From the NCBI RefSeq assembly GCF_014281055.1, contig NZ_JACRSE010000005.1, positions 398,309-462,308 on the forward strand: 64,000 nucleotides of DNA, written 5' to 3'. Made by a program: the position numbers and the translations under genes. Position 1 is the stretch's first letter. The number at the start of each line of letters is the position of its first letter. Shown here one piece after another: positions 9,571-19,594 of the stretch. This DNA is from Fluviispira vulneris. Its GTDB lineage: Bacteria > Bdellovibrionota_B > Oligoflexia > Silvanigrellales > Silvanigrellaceae. Below the pieces are notes generated by a model. It saw nothing but the letters and a program-made list of their open reading frames with translations, was not told where the DNA came from and did no database searches.

Positions 9571-10350
9571 TTACATTTTATCCCTCAAATACTCAACAAT
9601 ACAACAATAAGCTTCTGAGCTATTATTTTCACACATATTAAAATCATTACTTGCAACAATATTAAATGAATAATAACTATTATATGAATTCTCGTTAATA
9701 AAACTCAAATTATAATTCAATGAATCATTCAAATGTCGTTCATTGCCAAAATACTGAGTGAATTCAATATGACAATCTAACAGTTCGTTTGGACTTAACA
9801 TTATACCATCAAAATTATCATGATTTGTAAAGAAAGATATTTTATTCATTCCAAATCGATTTATAAACATATCTTTAACATGCTCAATGGAATGAGTTGG
9901 CATAGCTATACGAGCATTATAAACTATATCATAAGCCAAACTTTTAAATTTTTTCCGACAGAATACAATTCTAAAATTTTCGTCTTCTGATATAAGAAAG
10001 GTTTTTCCGTTTTCATCCCAATAGGGATTAAAAGACTTGACGGTCGGCACCCCATTTTTTAATAATACAGAACAAATATTACTATAAATCATTTCATTTT
10101 CTAAATAAAACACTAATACATTGTCATCGTCTAGCTTAACAACATCATTCCTGAAATCACTATTTTCAACAATAGTAATAAAAAGATCTTTGCTCAATTT
10201 ATTATTGTGAAAAACAATAATTCTTGAATTTTCATAAATAATATCAAAATCTAAAACTTGACAAAGTATATTTTTATACAAATTCATATTTTTTACAATT
10301 ATATCCAATGATAATGCTGAGATATTTTTTAAATTATATTTATCATACAT
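9571..10350 (-). CDS. Two-module VOC-superfamily (glyoxalase fold) protein, YycE-like
   Basis: No enzymatic activity can be assigned. The 259-residue protein reads as two successive beta-alpha-beta-beta-beta modules of the vicinal oxygen chelate fold. The first (about 10-130) is divergent and closes with a NPYWDENGKTFLISEDENFR segment. The second (about 145-215) begins ARIAMPTHSIEHVKDMF and contains FDGIMLSPNELLDCHIEFTQ, closely resembling the Bacillus YycE-type pattern RxARPTxxL..GxDGxM...HLEFT. His151 and the Glu in HIEFT are at classical VOC metal positions. AAGGAAT precedes the ATG. It converges with trmJ (5 nt apart) and diverges from the lytic transglycosylase across about 175 very AT-rich bases. 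It is likely an accessory gene; roles such as antibiotic sequestration or small-molecule detoxification are possible but unproven. Confidence 0.6.
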   Translation of the reverse strand: MYDKYNLKNISALSLDIIVKNMNLYKNILCQVLDFDIIYENSRIIVFHNNKLSKDLFITIVENSDFRNDVVKLDDDNVLVFYLENEMIYSNICSVLLKNGVPTVKSFNPYWDENGKTFLISEDENFRIVFCRKKFKSLAYDIVYNARIAMPTHSIEHVKDMFINRFGMNKISFFTNHDNFDGIMLSPNELLDCHIEFTQYFGNERHLNDSLNYNLSFINENSYNSYYSFNIVASNDFNMCENNSSEAYCCIVEYLRDKM

Positions 10351-10526
10351 TGTTAATTCCTTTATAATAGGACGTTTTATTTATAATAATTCATTAAAAT
10401 TATTTATTTCTAAAATATTTTTTATAAACAATTTTATAATACCTATTATTTATAAATTATTTCATAAAAAAACTCAATATACAAAAATTGCGTCCGAAAT
10501 TGATCTTGGTGAATAGAACACTAAAA

Positions 10527-12002
10527 ATGACGAGAAAATTGATGATCTTTAAAATCTCAGCTATTAATAAGTTTTTTATCATTTTAATCTCTATGAATAT
10601 TTTTTTCCAAATGCCAAATTTAGCAATTGCAAAAGAAGTAAAATTAAAATTTAGCAATATTACAAATAAATCACTCGGTGATTTCGACAGCATGAAAGAA
10701 AGGCGTATGATCCGAATATTTATGCCTTATAGTAAAACCTTATATTATATTGATAAAGGAAAAGAAAGAGGCTTGAGTATAGAATTAGCAAGAGATTTTG
10801 AAACATATATAAATAAAAAATATAAAAAAGAACTTGGCAATAGACCCATCACTGTTTTCGTAATCCCTACTTCAATCGAATATCTTATTGATAATATTTT
10901 AACTGGCAAGGGAGATATTGCTGCAGGAAACCTAACATTTACAAGGGATAGAGCGAAGCTAATAGACTTTGTAGGTCCAAAGGTGCAAAGAGGAAATACG
11001 GAATATGTCATCACAAATAAAAATGACCCACCCATATCATCTATTGAAGATCTATCGGGCAAAACAGTCAGTATCAGAAAACATACCAGCTACTATGATA
11101 GTCTTATAAAATTAAATAAAAGCTTTCAAGAAGCTGGTAAACCGCTTATGAAATTTCAGTATCTGCATGAAGATCTTGCAGATGAAGACAAATTAGAAAT
11201 GCTAAATGCTCGGATATTAAAAATCGTAATTGTTGATGATATTATTGCAAAAACATGGGAAAAAATACTACCTAATATTAGAGTAAATTACAATGCTTTT
11301 GTGCGTGACAAAGGAAAAAGTGGATGGATGATTCGAAAAAATAGTCCTTTACTTGATGCAGAGCTCGAAGATTTTTTCTTACATTATGTAGAGAAAACTA
11401 ATGTAAATGATGTAAGATATTTACAGACAATAGAAAAATGGAGCCAATTTAAAAATAATATGCAAGATGCAGAAACTGAAAAATTTCAAAATATTCTGCA
11501 AATTTTTAAAAAATATGGAGCAAAATATCGATTTGATCCTCTTATGCTATCTGCGCAAGGTTACCAAGAATCAAAACTTAATCAGAATGCGAGAAGCCCT
11601 GTCGGAGCGATTGGAGTTATGCAAGTTATGCCTGATACAGGCAAGCAAATGAAAGTTGGAGATATTACGAATATCGAAGCAAATATTCATGCAGGCACCA
11701 AATACATGAACTTTTTAATGAAAACATATTTTAAAAATGCAAAATTTAACGATTATAACAGAATGTTATTTGCACTTGCAAGTTATAATGCAGGAGCAGG
11801 AAAAATATTAAAAATGCGAGAACTCACTGCTGCATGCATGTGTGGATTAGATGAAAACAAATGGTTTAATAACGTCGAAATGGTCACTGGCGAGTTAATA
11901 GGGCTCGAGACTACCACCTATGTCAGAAATATTTTAAAATATTACGTTTCATATCAATTAATCAATGATAAGAAGAGTAATAAAAGAAAAGACATAAAAT
12001 AA
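10527..12002 (+). CDS. mltF: MltF-like membrane-bound lytic murein transglycosylase
   Basis: Cleaves the glycan strand of peptidoglycan between MurNAc and GlcNAc. After a hydrophobic signal segment ending near AIAKE, a solute-binding-protein family 3 domain follows (RIFMPYSKTLYY to FLHYVEKT), then a family 1 SLT domain. In the latter, QESKLNQNA holds the catalytic Glu, with GAIGVMQVMPDTG and FALASYNAGAGK as further SLT hallmarks. The two-domain order is that of MltF. The reading frame extends upstream to a TTG at 10488 and a GTG at 10509, but the ATG at 10527 gives a cleaner signal peptide; the ATG at 10542 is another option. None has a strong Shine-Dalgarno. The sequence has no clear lipobox, so it may be periplasmic or anchored by its N-terminus. 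Confidence 0.88.
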   Translation: MTRKLMIFKISAINKFFIILISMNIFFQMPNLAIAKEVKLKFSNITNKSLGDFDSMKERRMIRIFMPYSKTLYYIDKGKERGLSIELARDFETYINKKYKKELGNRPITVFVIPTSIEYLIDNILTGKGDIAAGNLTFTRDRAKLIDFVGPKVQRGNTEYVITNKNDPPISSIEDLSGKTVSIRKHTSYYDSLIKLNKSFQEAGKPLMKFQYLHEDLADEDKLEMLNARILKIVIVDDIIAKTWEKILPNIRVNYNAFVRDKGKSGWMIRKNSPLLDAELEDFFLHYVEKTNVNDVRYLQTIEKWSQFKNNMQDAETEKFQNILQIFKKYGAKYRFDPLMLSAQGYQESKLNQNARSPVGAIGVMQVMPDTGKQMKVGDITNIEANIHAGTKYMNFLMKTYFKNAKFNDYNRMLFALASYNAGAGKILKMRELTAACMCGLDENKWFNNVEMVTGELIGLETTTYVRNILKYYVSYQLINDKKSNKRKDIK

Positions 12003-12221
12003 ACTTCTTTTGCATTAAAAACAATATTAAAAATTAATTATATATTTATATTTTATGTAAATAATTATGATAATCTCAATACAATAATTGTTCATTTAGG
12101 TTAAATTCCAAAACAGAGACTGATAATTTATAACCACTTGCGCACATTTAATTTTTATACTACTAAATTTTATATATACATTCTAATATTATTTTAAAAT
12201 TTATTAATTCTGGAGTTATAA

Positions 12222-15200
12222 ATGCAAAAATTTAAACTTACACCATATCAAAAAACATTTTATATTGAATGGAAATTAAATCCGAATCGTTCAGATTACC
12301 ATATGATAAATGATCATAATTTAATTGGTAATATAAGTATTGATAGACTTAATAATGCTTTAAAAAAAATGGTTAATGAACTTCTCATATTTAATTCACA
12401 TATTGAAGAAATTGAAAATGAATACTTTTGGATAAAAAATGAAAAGACAATTGAGTTAATATATTTTGATAATTCTTACAACATAGACGAGATAAAAAAC
12501 TTTATCGAAAAACCTTTTAACCTTGAAAATGGGCCATTATTTAGATATGGCCTATTTAAAATAAATTCATCTACACATAGATTCATTTTCGTTATACATC
12601 ATGCAATAGTCGATGGCATGTCAGGACCACAAATATACAACAGCACATCAAAATACTATAATGACTTGACCTACTGCAACTGCATGAGCCTATTTGATCA
12701 AGAAAATCGATTAAATGATGTACGTTCAAAATTAGAAGATGAGCTCGCCGCAAATAATCAATCTAATAAAATGTTCTGGGATAATATCATAAATAATTAT
12801 ACGCATGTTGATACATCATTTTTAAAAGATCCTTTTTTACTTAATAATAATAGGGAAACTATAAATTCGCATGATATAAATAACATCACAAATCAGGACA
12901 TAATTGGCATTAAAGAGTTTAATTTAACAATTAAAGATGACTTATATTTCAAAATAATGTCTGCAAAGAAAAAATATATTATTACCCCATATTTACTGTC
13001 AAAAATAATTTTTGCAATTACAATTTACAAATTTACTCGACACGAAAAATTCTTTCTTGCATACCCTGTTGCCATTAAAGAGATTCATGGACTTGAGTAT
13101 GGAGCAAATGTAAATGTAAGTTTATTTCCATTTTATATTCATGACAAAATATCTATCGAAGAGATTATTAAAAATGCAAAAGAATTTATTAAAGATCTTA
13201 AGAAAGATAATAAAAAAAACAACTATTTTCCTCTATATATGATTGATTATCCTGAAAAATATAAGCTTACTTCCGTTGGATTTACAAACGCGTTTTTACA
13301 GAAATTAAATTATTCTTTTAATGAGTTAATCAGCTTACCGAATAATCGATCAAACATTGCATTAACCCATGATTTTATATTTGAATTTGAGCATATTAAT
13401 CAGACAATTAATATAAGAGTTAATTTTAAAGAAAATATTATTTCAGAAAAATTAATTCATATTTTTTGCGAATCTTATCTTAAAATATATAACGATGTAA
13501 TAAATACAATTACAAATAAAGAACTACTAATAAAGGATAGATCTTTAAAAAAAGATACCTATTATTCCACTTCAAAAACCATTAAAGAATATGATATTTT
13601 AACTGAAAAAGAGAGTCTAGACCTAATCCGTATTTGCAAAACTGAAAAATTTTGCACTGAACATATTATTGATATATTTGAAAGACAAGTTGATCTAACA
13701 CCTGATAATACAGCCCTAGTTATAGGCAATAAATACTTAACTTTTTCAGACCTCAATCAAATGGCTAATAAATTGGCACATTTTTTAGTTAATAATTTCA
13801 AAATTGAAAATGAGCAAATTATTCCGATCTTTTTAGATAGAAATGATCAAATGATCATTTCTATTCTTTCTATCTTAAAAATAGGAGCAGCTTTTGTCCC
13901 CATTGATCCTGAAATTCCAAGAGAAAGGCTTTCTTTTATTTTGAAAGATCTTGAAGCAAAATTAATTTTAATTAATCATAAATACAATAATATTTTCAAT
14001 AATAAAGAAGCTATCAATGAATTTAATAATACAAAGATATTAAGTATTGATACTCTCTCTCTCCAGACTCTTCTGAGCAAGGAAAAGAAATCTAATTTAT
14101 TTTATGCGTTAAAAAATGATAATTTAGCATATGTCATTTATACCTCTGGTACGACAGGAACTCCAAAAGGAGTTTTGATTGAAGCTAAAGGTGTTACAAA
14201 TCTTGCAATTATACAGAAAGAATTTATTAAGAAAAATTATCAGAAAAAAATAGTTCAAGTTTTAGGATTCTCAAATTATGTGTTTGATGCCTTCATCTGG
14301 GAATTATGCTCAAGTATTTTTATAGGAAACAGTTTGCACTTAATAAATAATAACATAAGAAAAGATTTAAAGCTATTATCAGAATATATTAGCAATAAAG
14401 ATATTAACTTAGCACTCCTAACGCCAGCAATATTGAACAAAGAAAATATAATTAGAATAGATTATTTATTTATTGGTGGAGATAAAATAAATAAAAATAT
14501 CCTAAAAGAATATTTAAATAATAATATTAAAGTTGTTAATGCTTATGGTCCTACCGAAAGCACTGTAATTTGCTCAACCCACTTATACAAATATGACAAA
14601 GAAGCAAACTGCATTGGCAGTCCAGTTGCAAATTTTAAATTTTATGTACTGGATAAAAATAAAAATTTACTTCCTATTGGTGCAATTGGTGAACTTTTTG
14701 TAAGCGGAATTGGATTAAGCCGAGGGTATTTAAAACAAAGAGAGTTGACAGTGAACAGATTTACGCCAAATCCATTTCAAACTTATGAAGAAAAAAATCA
14801 AAATATATTCTCAAGCATATATAAAACTGGCGACCTTGTAAGAATTCTTCCAAACAATAAATTTGAATTTATTGGACGTAATGACTCACAAGTTAAAATT
14901 CGTGGCTATCGCATAGAATTAGAAGAAATAGAAAATGTTCTTTTACAATTTAAAAGAATAAAACAAGTATATATCATTGCAAAAATTAATGAAAATCTAT
15001 CTCAAAAATTAATTTGCTATTATATTTCTGAAATACCATTATGCTCAGAGGAAATAATTAGTTTTCTATCCGATAAATTACCTGATTATATGATACCATC
15101 CTACTTTGTACATCTTAATAGTTTTCCACTAAATGCAAATGGAAAATTAGATCAGAAAATGCTACCAGAATATAAAATAAAAGACATAAATAGTTATATT

Positions 15201-18200
15201 GAACCCAAAAATCCTCTTGAAAAAAAGTTGTGTGATATCTGGAGCAAAATTCTCGATTATCCTAGTGAAAATTTAGGGATTAAAGATAACTTCTTAAGTT
15301 TGGGAGGAAACAGTATTATAGCAATTAAACTCGTCAATAAAATGAACAGCGAATTGGATTTAAATATAACAATACAAGATTTATTTAAATATAAAAACAT
15401 TCATAATCTGACAAATAATTTAAATAATTTTAAAAATTACACAAAAATTAAAAAAATAAACTTTTTAAATCCTGAAGAATATTGCCTGTCTTTTGCTCAA
15501 GAAAGACTTTGGTTTATTGATAAATTAAGTGAAGGGCAGAGCAGCTATAATATTCCAATGTTTTATCGTCTACCTCAAAATTTAAATCAAGAATCATTGA
15601 AAAAATCAATTCTTCAGATTATTGTTCGACATGAAATTTTACATACTATAATACTTGAATCAAATACAAAAATCATCTACCAAAAACCCTTGTCAATTAA
15701 AGATATAGAATTAAAAATAAATAATTATGATTGCCTAACAATGAATGAATTAGAAAATTCACTTCAGGATGAAGTAAATTATATTTTTAATTTAAGTAAA
15801 GAAATTCCTATTAGAATATCAATATTTAAATTAAAATTAAATCCAGAAATTTATGACTGCTTTATTTGTATCTGCATTCATCATATTGCATTTGATGGAT
15901 GGTCGATCGGAGTCTTTTTAAAAGAATTATCTATTCATTATGATTATTTTGAAAAAATAATCTCTGAAAATGAAAAGAATAAGCTTATTCCATCATTAGC
16001 ACTACAATACAAAGATTATGCCTATTGGCAAAAAGAGTTTATAAAAAGTGAAGAAATTCAACGGCAAAAGATTTTTTGGAGAAATAAACTCGAAAATTTT
16101 GAATTACTAAATCTACATGTTGATAAAAATAGACCATTAAAGTTTGATTATAAAGGCAAAAATATATATTTTAAAATTGCCCCCGACCTTGCGAATAGTT
16201 TAATTAAACTTGCAAAAAATTTAGAAGTTTCACTTTTTAGCCTTTTCATTTCTGCATTTCATCTCTTACTCAGTTGCCTCAGCGGACAAAGAGATATCAC
16301 AATCGGCTCGCCCATTTCAAATAGACACCTTCAGGAGTCTTCAGAATTAATCGGATTTTTTTCAAATCTAATTGCAATCCGAACAAAAATTGACCCCAAT
16401 ATGAAGATAAGTGATTTTATAAAATCATTGGCCAGAGATGTTATAGAAATGCAGAAATATCAAGATCTACCTTTCGAAAAAATTGTTGATGAATTGGTTT
16501 TAACGCGTGATCAGAGCAAGCATCCGATATTTCAAGTATTATTTAGTATGCAAGAATTCAATGCGAATCAAAATGAAATAGATAATTTATTTTTAGTTCC
16601 TCAAACTCAAGAGTATTTTAAAAAATTTAATCATCTCTTTTCTCCTGCCCGCTTTGATTTGAGTTTAATTATTGAACATAGCAACAATGAATTTTTAGTG
16701 TGCTTAAATTATGCAACAAGTCTATTTCACGAAGAGACAATAAATAATTATATTAATATCTACAAGAAAATACTTCAGGAATATTCCTCTTTAAACAATA
16801 ATAATCTACGTGAAAATTTCATAATTAATAATATAAACTATGCAACAATATTTCAAAATAAAATTTCAAATAAAAATTATGATTATACTCTTTCACTGGA
16901 GTATAATCATAAAACTATTCATAAAATATTTGAAGATATTGTTGAAAAATATTCTGACAATATTGCATTAGTCTGCGAACGAAACAAGCTCACATTCTCT
17001 GAACTCAATCAAAGGGCAAACCAATTAGCGCATTATTTGCAAAAATATTTCGACATAAAACCAGAATCCTTAATAGCTCTCTGTCTAGAACGAGATGAAA
17101 ATATGCTTATCAGCATTCTTGCTGTTTTAAAAGCTGGGGGAGCTTATGTGCCCATTGATCCAGATTTTCCTATAGAAAGGATAAACTTTATTTTAACCGA
17201 TACAAAAGCAAATATTTTAATTACAAATATTCTTCATGAAAATATTTTTGCAAATAGAATTGATAAAAATTTGTCTAATTTTTTAAACATCATTTATATT
17301 GATTTAGAAAAGACAGAAAAAATTTTATATACTCAAAGAAAAAACAATTTGAAAACGATCACGAAAGGCAATAATTTAGCATATGTCATCTATACTTCAG
17401 GAACGACAGGTATTCCTAAAGGAGTGCTTATCGAGCATATTGGAGTAATAAATTTAGTAAAAACATGCTATAATATTTTTGAGCAAGAGTGCATAGAAAA
17501 AAGACTGAATTGCCTCTGGTTTTCAAATTATGTCTTTGACATGCATATTCTCGAAATCGCATCAAGTATTTTTCAAGGACATTGCTTACATATTGTAACA
17601 AATAAAATTCGCAAAGATTATATATTAATTTCTGAATATATTACGGATAATAAAATAAATTTAGCTATGTTGCCTTCTTCATTTCTCCAAGCAGAGCCTA
17701 TTTTAAGTCTAGAAATATTATTTATAGGTGCAGAAAAAGTAAATGGTTTTATTCTTGAAAAGTACTGCAAAAGTAATATTAAAGTTATTAACTTCTACGG
17801 TCCTACGGAAATTACTGTATGTAGCCATTTTCATAAATATAATTCATCTCTTGAAGTAAATTGGATCGGAGATACGATTGATAACTACCGAGGATATGTA
17901 TTGAGCGATGATTTAAGAGTTTTACCTTTAGGTGCAATTGGTGAATTATATGTTGGTGGAATTGGTGTTGCTCGTGGATATTTAAATAGAGATGAATTAA
18001 ATGCTGTGCATTTTATTGAGAATCCATTTCAAACTGCATATGAAAAATCAATTAATTTCAACGCTCGAATTTATAAAACAGGCGATCTCGTAAGAGTCAT
18101 GACAAATGGACTATATGAATTTATTGGCCGTAATGACTCACAGAAGAAAGTGAGAGGATTCCGGATTGAATTGAGTGAAATAGAGAATGCAATATTAACT

Positions 18201-19421
18201 TTTAAAAATATTTTTCAAGTTATAGTTTTAATTAAAAGCATAAATGAAAATAATGCTATTGTCTGCTATTATGTCGCAAAAGATAAAATAAATGAAAATA
18301 ATTTATTAACATATTTAAGTCAGAAACTACCTTCATATATGATTCCTGATCTATTTTTTCAACTCGAGACACTTCCACTCCTTCCTAGCGGGAAAGTGGA
18401 TAAAAATAATCTATTAAAATTAAATATTTCTCTTAAAATGGAAAAATCTCCACCACGCAATGCGATTGAATTGCAGATTTGCAAAATATTCTCAGAAATG
18501 TTTCAAATTCCAATTGCATGCATTGGCATCTACGATAACTTTTTTCAATTTGGTGGAAACAGCATACTTTCGCTTAAATTTGTCAATAATTTAAATCAAA
18601 CATTTTCTGTAAAAATCAAACTTATAGATGTTTTTCTTAGCAAAAATATTGCTGAAATCGCCAAGAAAGTCTTACAATATAAACCAAGTTACAAAGCAAT
18701 TATTGAATTGAATACTGCCATTGAAATGCCATCTCTATTTATGGTTCATCCTGCACGCACTGGTTGTGAAGTCTATGTAAAATTAGCTCAAGCATTCGAT
18801 AATAATTGTCATTGTTTCGGCTTAGATTCTTATAATTTATATAATGAGGAAAAAATTTCTAGTTTAAAAACATTGGCCTCATTTTACCTTGAACATATTC
18901 TAAGAAAAATCGAACAAAAAAAAGAACAGAGTGTTAATTTATTTGGCTGGTCATTGGGAGGATATATCTGTTTAGAAATAGCGAGTCTCTTAGAAAGACA
19001 AAATGTTAAGAATATAAAAATTTTTCTTTTAGATACTTTTTATCAAGATGAGTATATGAAAAGCTTTAAACCTGACTTTGCTACATTTAAAACGTTATAT
19101 CTAAAAGAAGCTTTTAAACAAGGGCTTTACGAAAGCGATTGTCACAATGTTTTAAATATATTTTCTTTAGAAAATGAATTAATTGAACAGAAATTAAGTA
19201 CGAAATTGCATTATTCTAAAATATTCTTACTAAAGGCTATGAAAGAAAATGAATACAATCCTTCGGAACTCAATTCCTACATTCATGAATTGAAAGATAA
19301 TAATATTTCTTATCTATTGACCAGTAAAGAACAATTGACCATTATTAATTCTGAAAATTATTCTCATTTAACCATTATAAATGATGAAGAAACGATATTA
19401 AAAACGATAAATAACCTCTAA
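12222..19421 (+). CDS. Two-module nonribosomal peptide synthetase, C-A-T-C-A-T-TE
   Basis: A single 2399-residue assembly line that should join two amino acids and release the product. Domains by position: condensation C1 (about 1-440, active motif HHAIVDG near 127), adenylation A1 (about 470-990, YTSGTTGTPKGV near 636, NAYGPTE, YKTGDLVR, NGKL), carrier T1 (LGGNSI near 1027), C2 (FAQERLWFID near 1091, HHIAFDG near 1219), A2 (about 1545-2050, YTSGTTGIPKGV near 1724, NFYGPTE, GRNDSQKKVRGFRIE), T2 (FGGNSI near 2109) and a thioesterase (GWSLGG nucleophile Ser near 2243). All core catalytic motifs are intact. A C domain at the very N-terminus suggests the first residue is acylated or that the chain arrives from elsewhere. 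By-eye Stachelhaus positions for A1 read D-A-W-L-F-G-A-V-I, leucine-like; A2 reads D-M-L-M-F-G-F-V-C, with no match I know. No MbtH, phosphopantetheinyl transferase or exporter lies beside it. TGGAG precedes the ATG. The gene is visibly more AT-rich than the neighbouring core operons. Confidence 0.95.
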   Translation: MQKFKLTPYQKTFYIEWKLNPNRSDYHMINDHNLIGNISIDRLNNALKKMVNELLIFNSHIEEIENEYFWIKNEKTIELIYFDNSYNIDEIKNFIEKPFNLENGPLFRYGLFKINSSTHRFIFVIHHAIVDGMSGPQIYNSTSKYYNDLTYCNCMSLFDQENRLNDVRSKLEDELAANNQSNKMFWDNIINNYTHVDTSFLKDPFLLNNNRETINSHDINNITNQDIIGIKEFNLTIKDDLYFKIMSAKKKYIITPYLLSKIIFAITIYKFTRHEKFFLAYPVAIKEIHGLEYGANVNVSLFPFYIHDKISIEEIIKNAKEFIKDLKKDNKKNNYFPLYMIDYPEKYKLTSVGFTNAFLQKLNYSFNELISLPNNRSNIALTHDFIFEFEHINQTINIRVNFKENIISEKLIHIFCESYLKIYNDVINTITNKELLIKDRSLKKDTYYSTSKTIKEYDILTEKESLDLIRICKTEKFCTEHIIDIFERQVDLTPDNTALVIGNKYLTFSDLNQMANKLAHFLVNNFKIENEQIIPIFLDRNDQMIISILSILKIGAAFVPIDPEIPRERLSFILKDLEAKLILINHKYNNIFNNKEAINEFNNTKILSIDTLSLQTLLSKEKKSNLFYALKNDNLAYVIYTSGTTGTPKGVLIEAKGVTNLAIIQKEFIKKNYQKKIVQVLGFSNYVFDAFIWELCSSIFIGNSLHLINNNIRKDLKLLSEYISNKDINLALLTPAILNKENIIRIDYLFIGGDKINKNILKEYLNNNIKVVNAYGPTESTVICSTHLYKYDKEANCIGSPVANFKFYVLDKNKNLLPIGAIGELFVSGIGLSRGYLKQRELTVNRFTPNPFQTYEEKNQNIFSSIYKTGDLVRILPNNKFEFIGRNDSQVKIRGYRIELEEIENVLLQFKRIKQVYIIAKINENLSQKLICYYISEIPLCSEEIISFLSDKLPDYMIPSYFVHLNSFPLNANGKLDQKMLPEYKIKDINSYIEPKNPLEKKLCDIWSKILDYPSENLGIKDNFLSLGGNSIIAIKLVNKMNSELDLNITIQDLFKYKNIHNLTNNLNNFKNYTKIKKINFLNPEEYCLSFAQERLWFIDKLSEGQSSYNIPMFYRLPQNLNQESLKKSILQIIVRHEILHTIILESNTKIIYQKPLSIKDIELKINNYDCLTMNELENSLQDEVNYIFNLSKEIPIRISIFKLKLNPEIYDCFICICIHHIAFDGWSIGVFLKELSIHYDYFEKIISENEKNKLIPSLALQYKDYAYWQKEFIKSEEIQRQKIFWRNKLENFELLNLHVDKNRPLKFDYKGKNIYFKIAPDLANSLIKLAKNLEVSLFSLFISAFHLLLSCLSGQRDITIGSPISNRHLQESSELIGFFSNLIAIRTKIDPNMKISDFIKSLARDVIEMQKYQDLPFEKIVDELVLTRDQSKHPIFQVLFSMQEFNANQNEIDNLFLVPQTQEYFKKFNHLFSPARFDLSLIIEHSNNEFLVCLNYATSLFHEETINNYINIYKKILQEYSSLNNNNLRENFIINNINYATIFQNKISNKNYDYTLSLEYNHKTIHKIFEDIVEKYSDNIALVCERNKLTFSELNQRANQLAHYLQKYFDIKPESLIALCLERDENMLISILAVLKAGGAYVPIDPDFPIERINFILTDTKANILITNILHENIFANRIDKNLSNFLNIIYIDLEKTEKILYTQRKNNLKTITKGNNLAYVIYTSGTTGIPKGVLIEHIGVINLVKTCYNIFEQECIEKRLNCLWFSNYVFDMHILEIASSIFQGHCLHIVTNKIRKDYILISEYITDNKINLAMLPSSFLQAEPILSLEILFIGAEKVNGFILEKYCKSNIKVINFYGPTEITVCSHFHKYNSSLEVNWIGDTIDNYRGYVLSDDLRVLPLGAIGELYVGGIGVARGYLNRDELNAVHFIENPFQTAYEKSINFNARIYKTGDLVRVMTNGLYEFIGRNDSQKKVRGFRIELSEIENAILTFKNIFQVIVLIKSINENNAIVCYYVAKDKINENNLLTYLSQKLPSYMIPDLFFQLETLPLLPSGKVDKNNLLKLNISLKMEKSPPRNAIELQICKIFSEMFQIPIACIGIYDNFFQFGGNSILSLKFVNNLNQTFSVKIKLIDVFLSKNIAEIAKKVLQYKPSYKAIIELNTAIEMPSLFMVHPARTGCEVYVKLAQAFDNNCHCFGLDSYNLYNEEKISSLKTLASFYLEHILRKIEQKKEQSVNLFGWSLGGYICLEIASLLERQNVKNIKIFLLDTFYQDEYMKSFKPDFATFKTLYLKEAFKQGLYESDCHNVLNIFSLENELIEQKLSTKLHYSKIFLLKAMKENEYNPSELNSYIHELKDNNISYLLTSKEQLTIINSENYSHLTIINDEETILKTINNL

Positions 19422-19441
19422 TTAATATTTACCTACAGCCA

Positions 19442-19481
19442 TTATTTTGAAATAAATAACTTATTATTTATTTCAAAATAA
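19442..19481. terminator. Perfect 18-bp AT-rich hairpin after the NRPS gene
   Basis: Bases 19442-19459 are the exact reverse complement of 19464-19481, with a four-base loop CTTA. It lies 20 nt after the NRPS stop codon. No T-run follows on the plus strand, so it is not a textbook intrinsic terminator, but a transcript barrier or mRNA 3'-end stabiliser is the simplest reading. Confidence 0.55.
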
Positions 19482-19517
19482 ACGATTATATAAAAAGTAT
19501 AATTTGAATAAGAGGCC

Positions 19518-19556
19518 ATGCGAGATTTTACAAAAAAAATATTAAATTATTCATAA
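19518..19556 (+). other. Short leader reading frame with A8 slippery run, likely true start of the phosphatase receptor
   Basis: AAGAGG precedes the ATG at 19518, which opens a 12-codon frame ending in TAA at 19554-19556. Codons 5-7 are ACA AAA AAA, so an in-phase A-AAA-AAA heptamer lies at 19532-19538 in a run of eight A. A shift of -1 (or one extra A) joins the leader directly to the downstream phosphatase frame and adds residues that read KKNIKLFIISRYLAALIII, a membrane-spanning segment. The downstream frame itself is open back to a stop at 19505-19507 and has no ordinary start before 19595. Confidence 0.6.
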
Positions 19557-19594
19557 TTTCAAGATATCTTGCTGCCCTCATAATTATTGCCATA

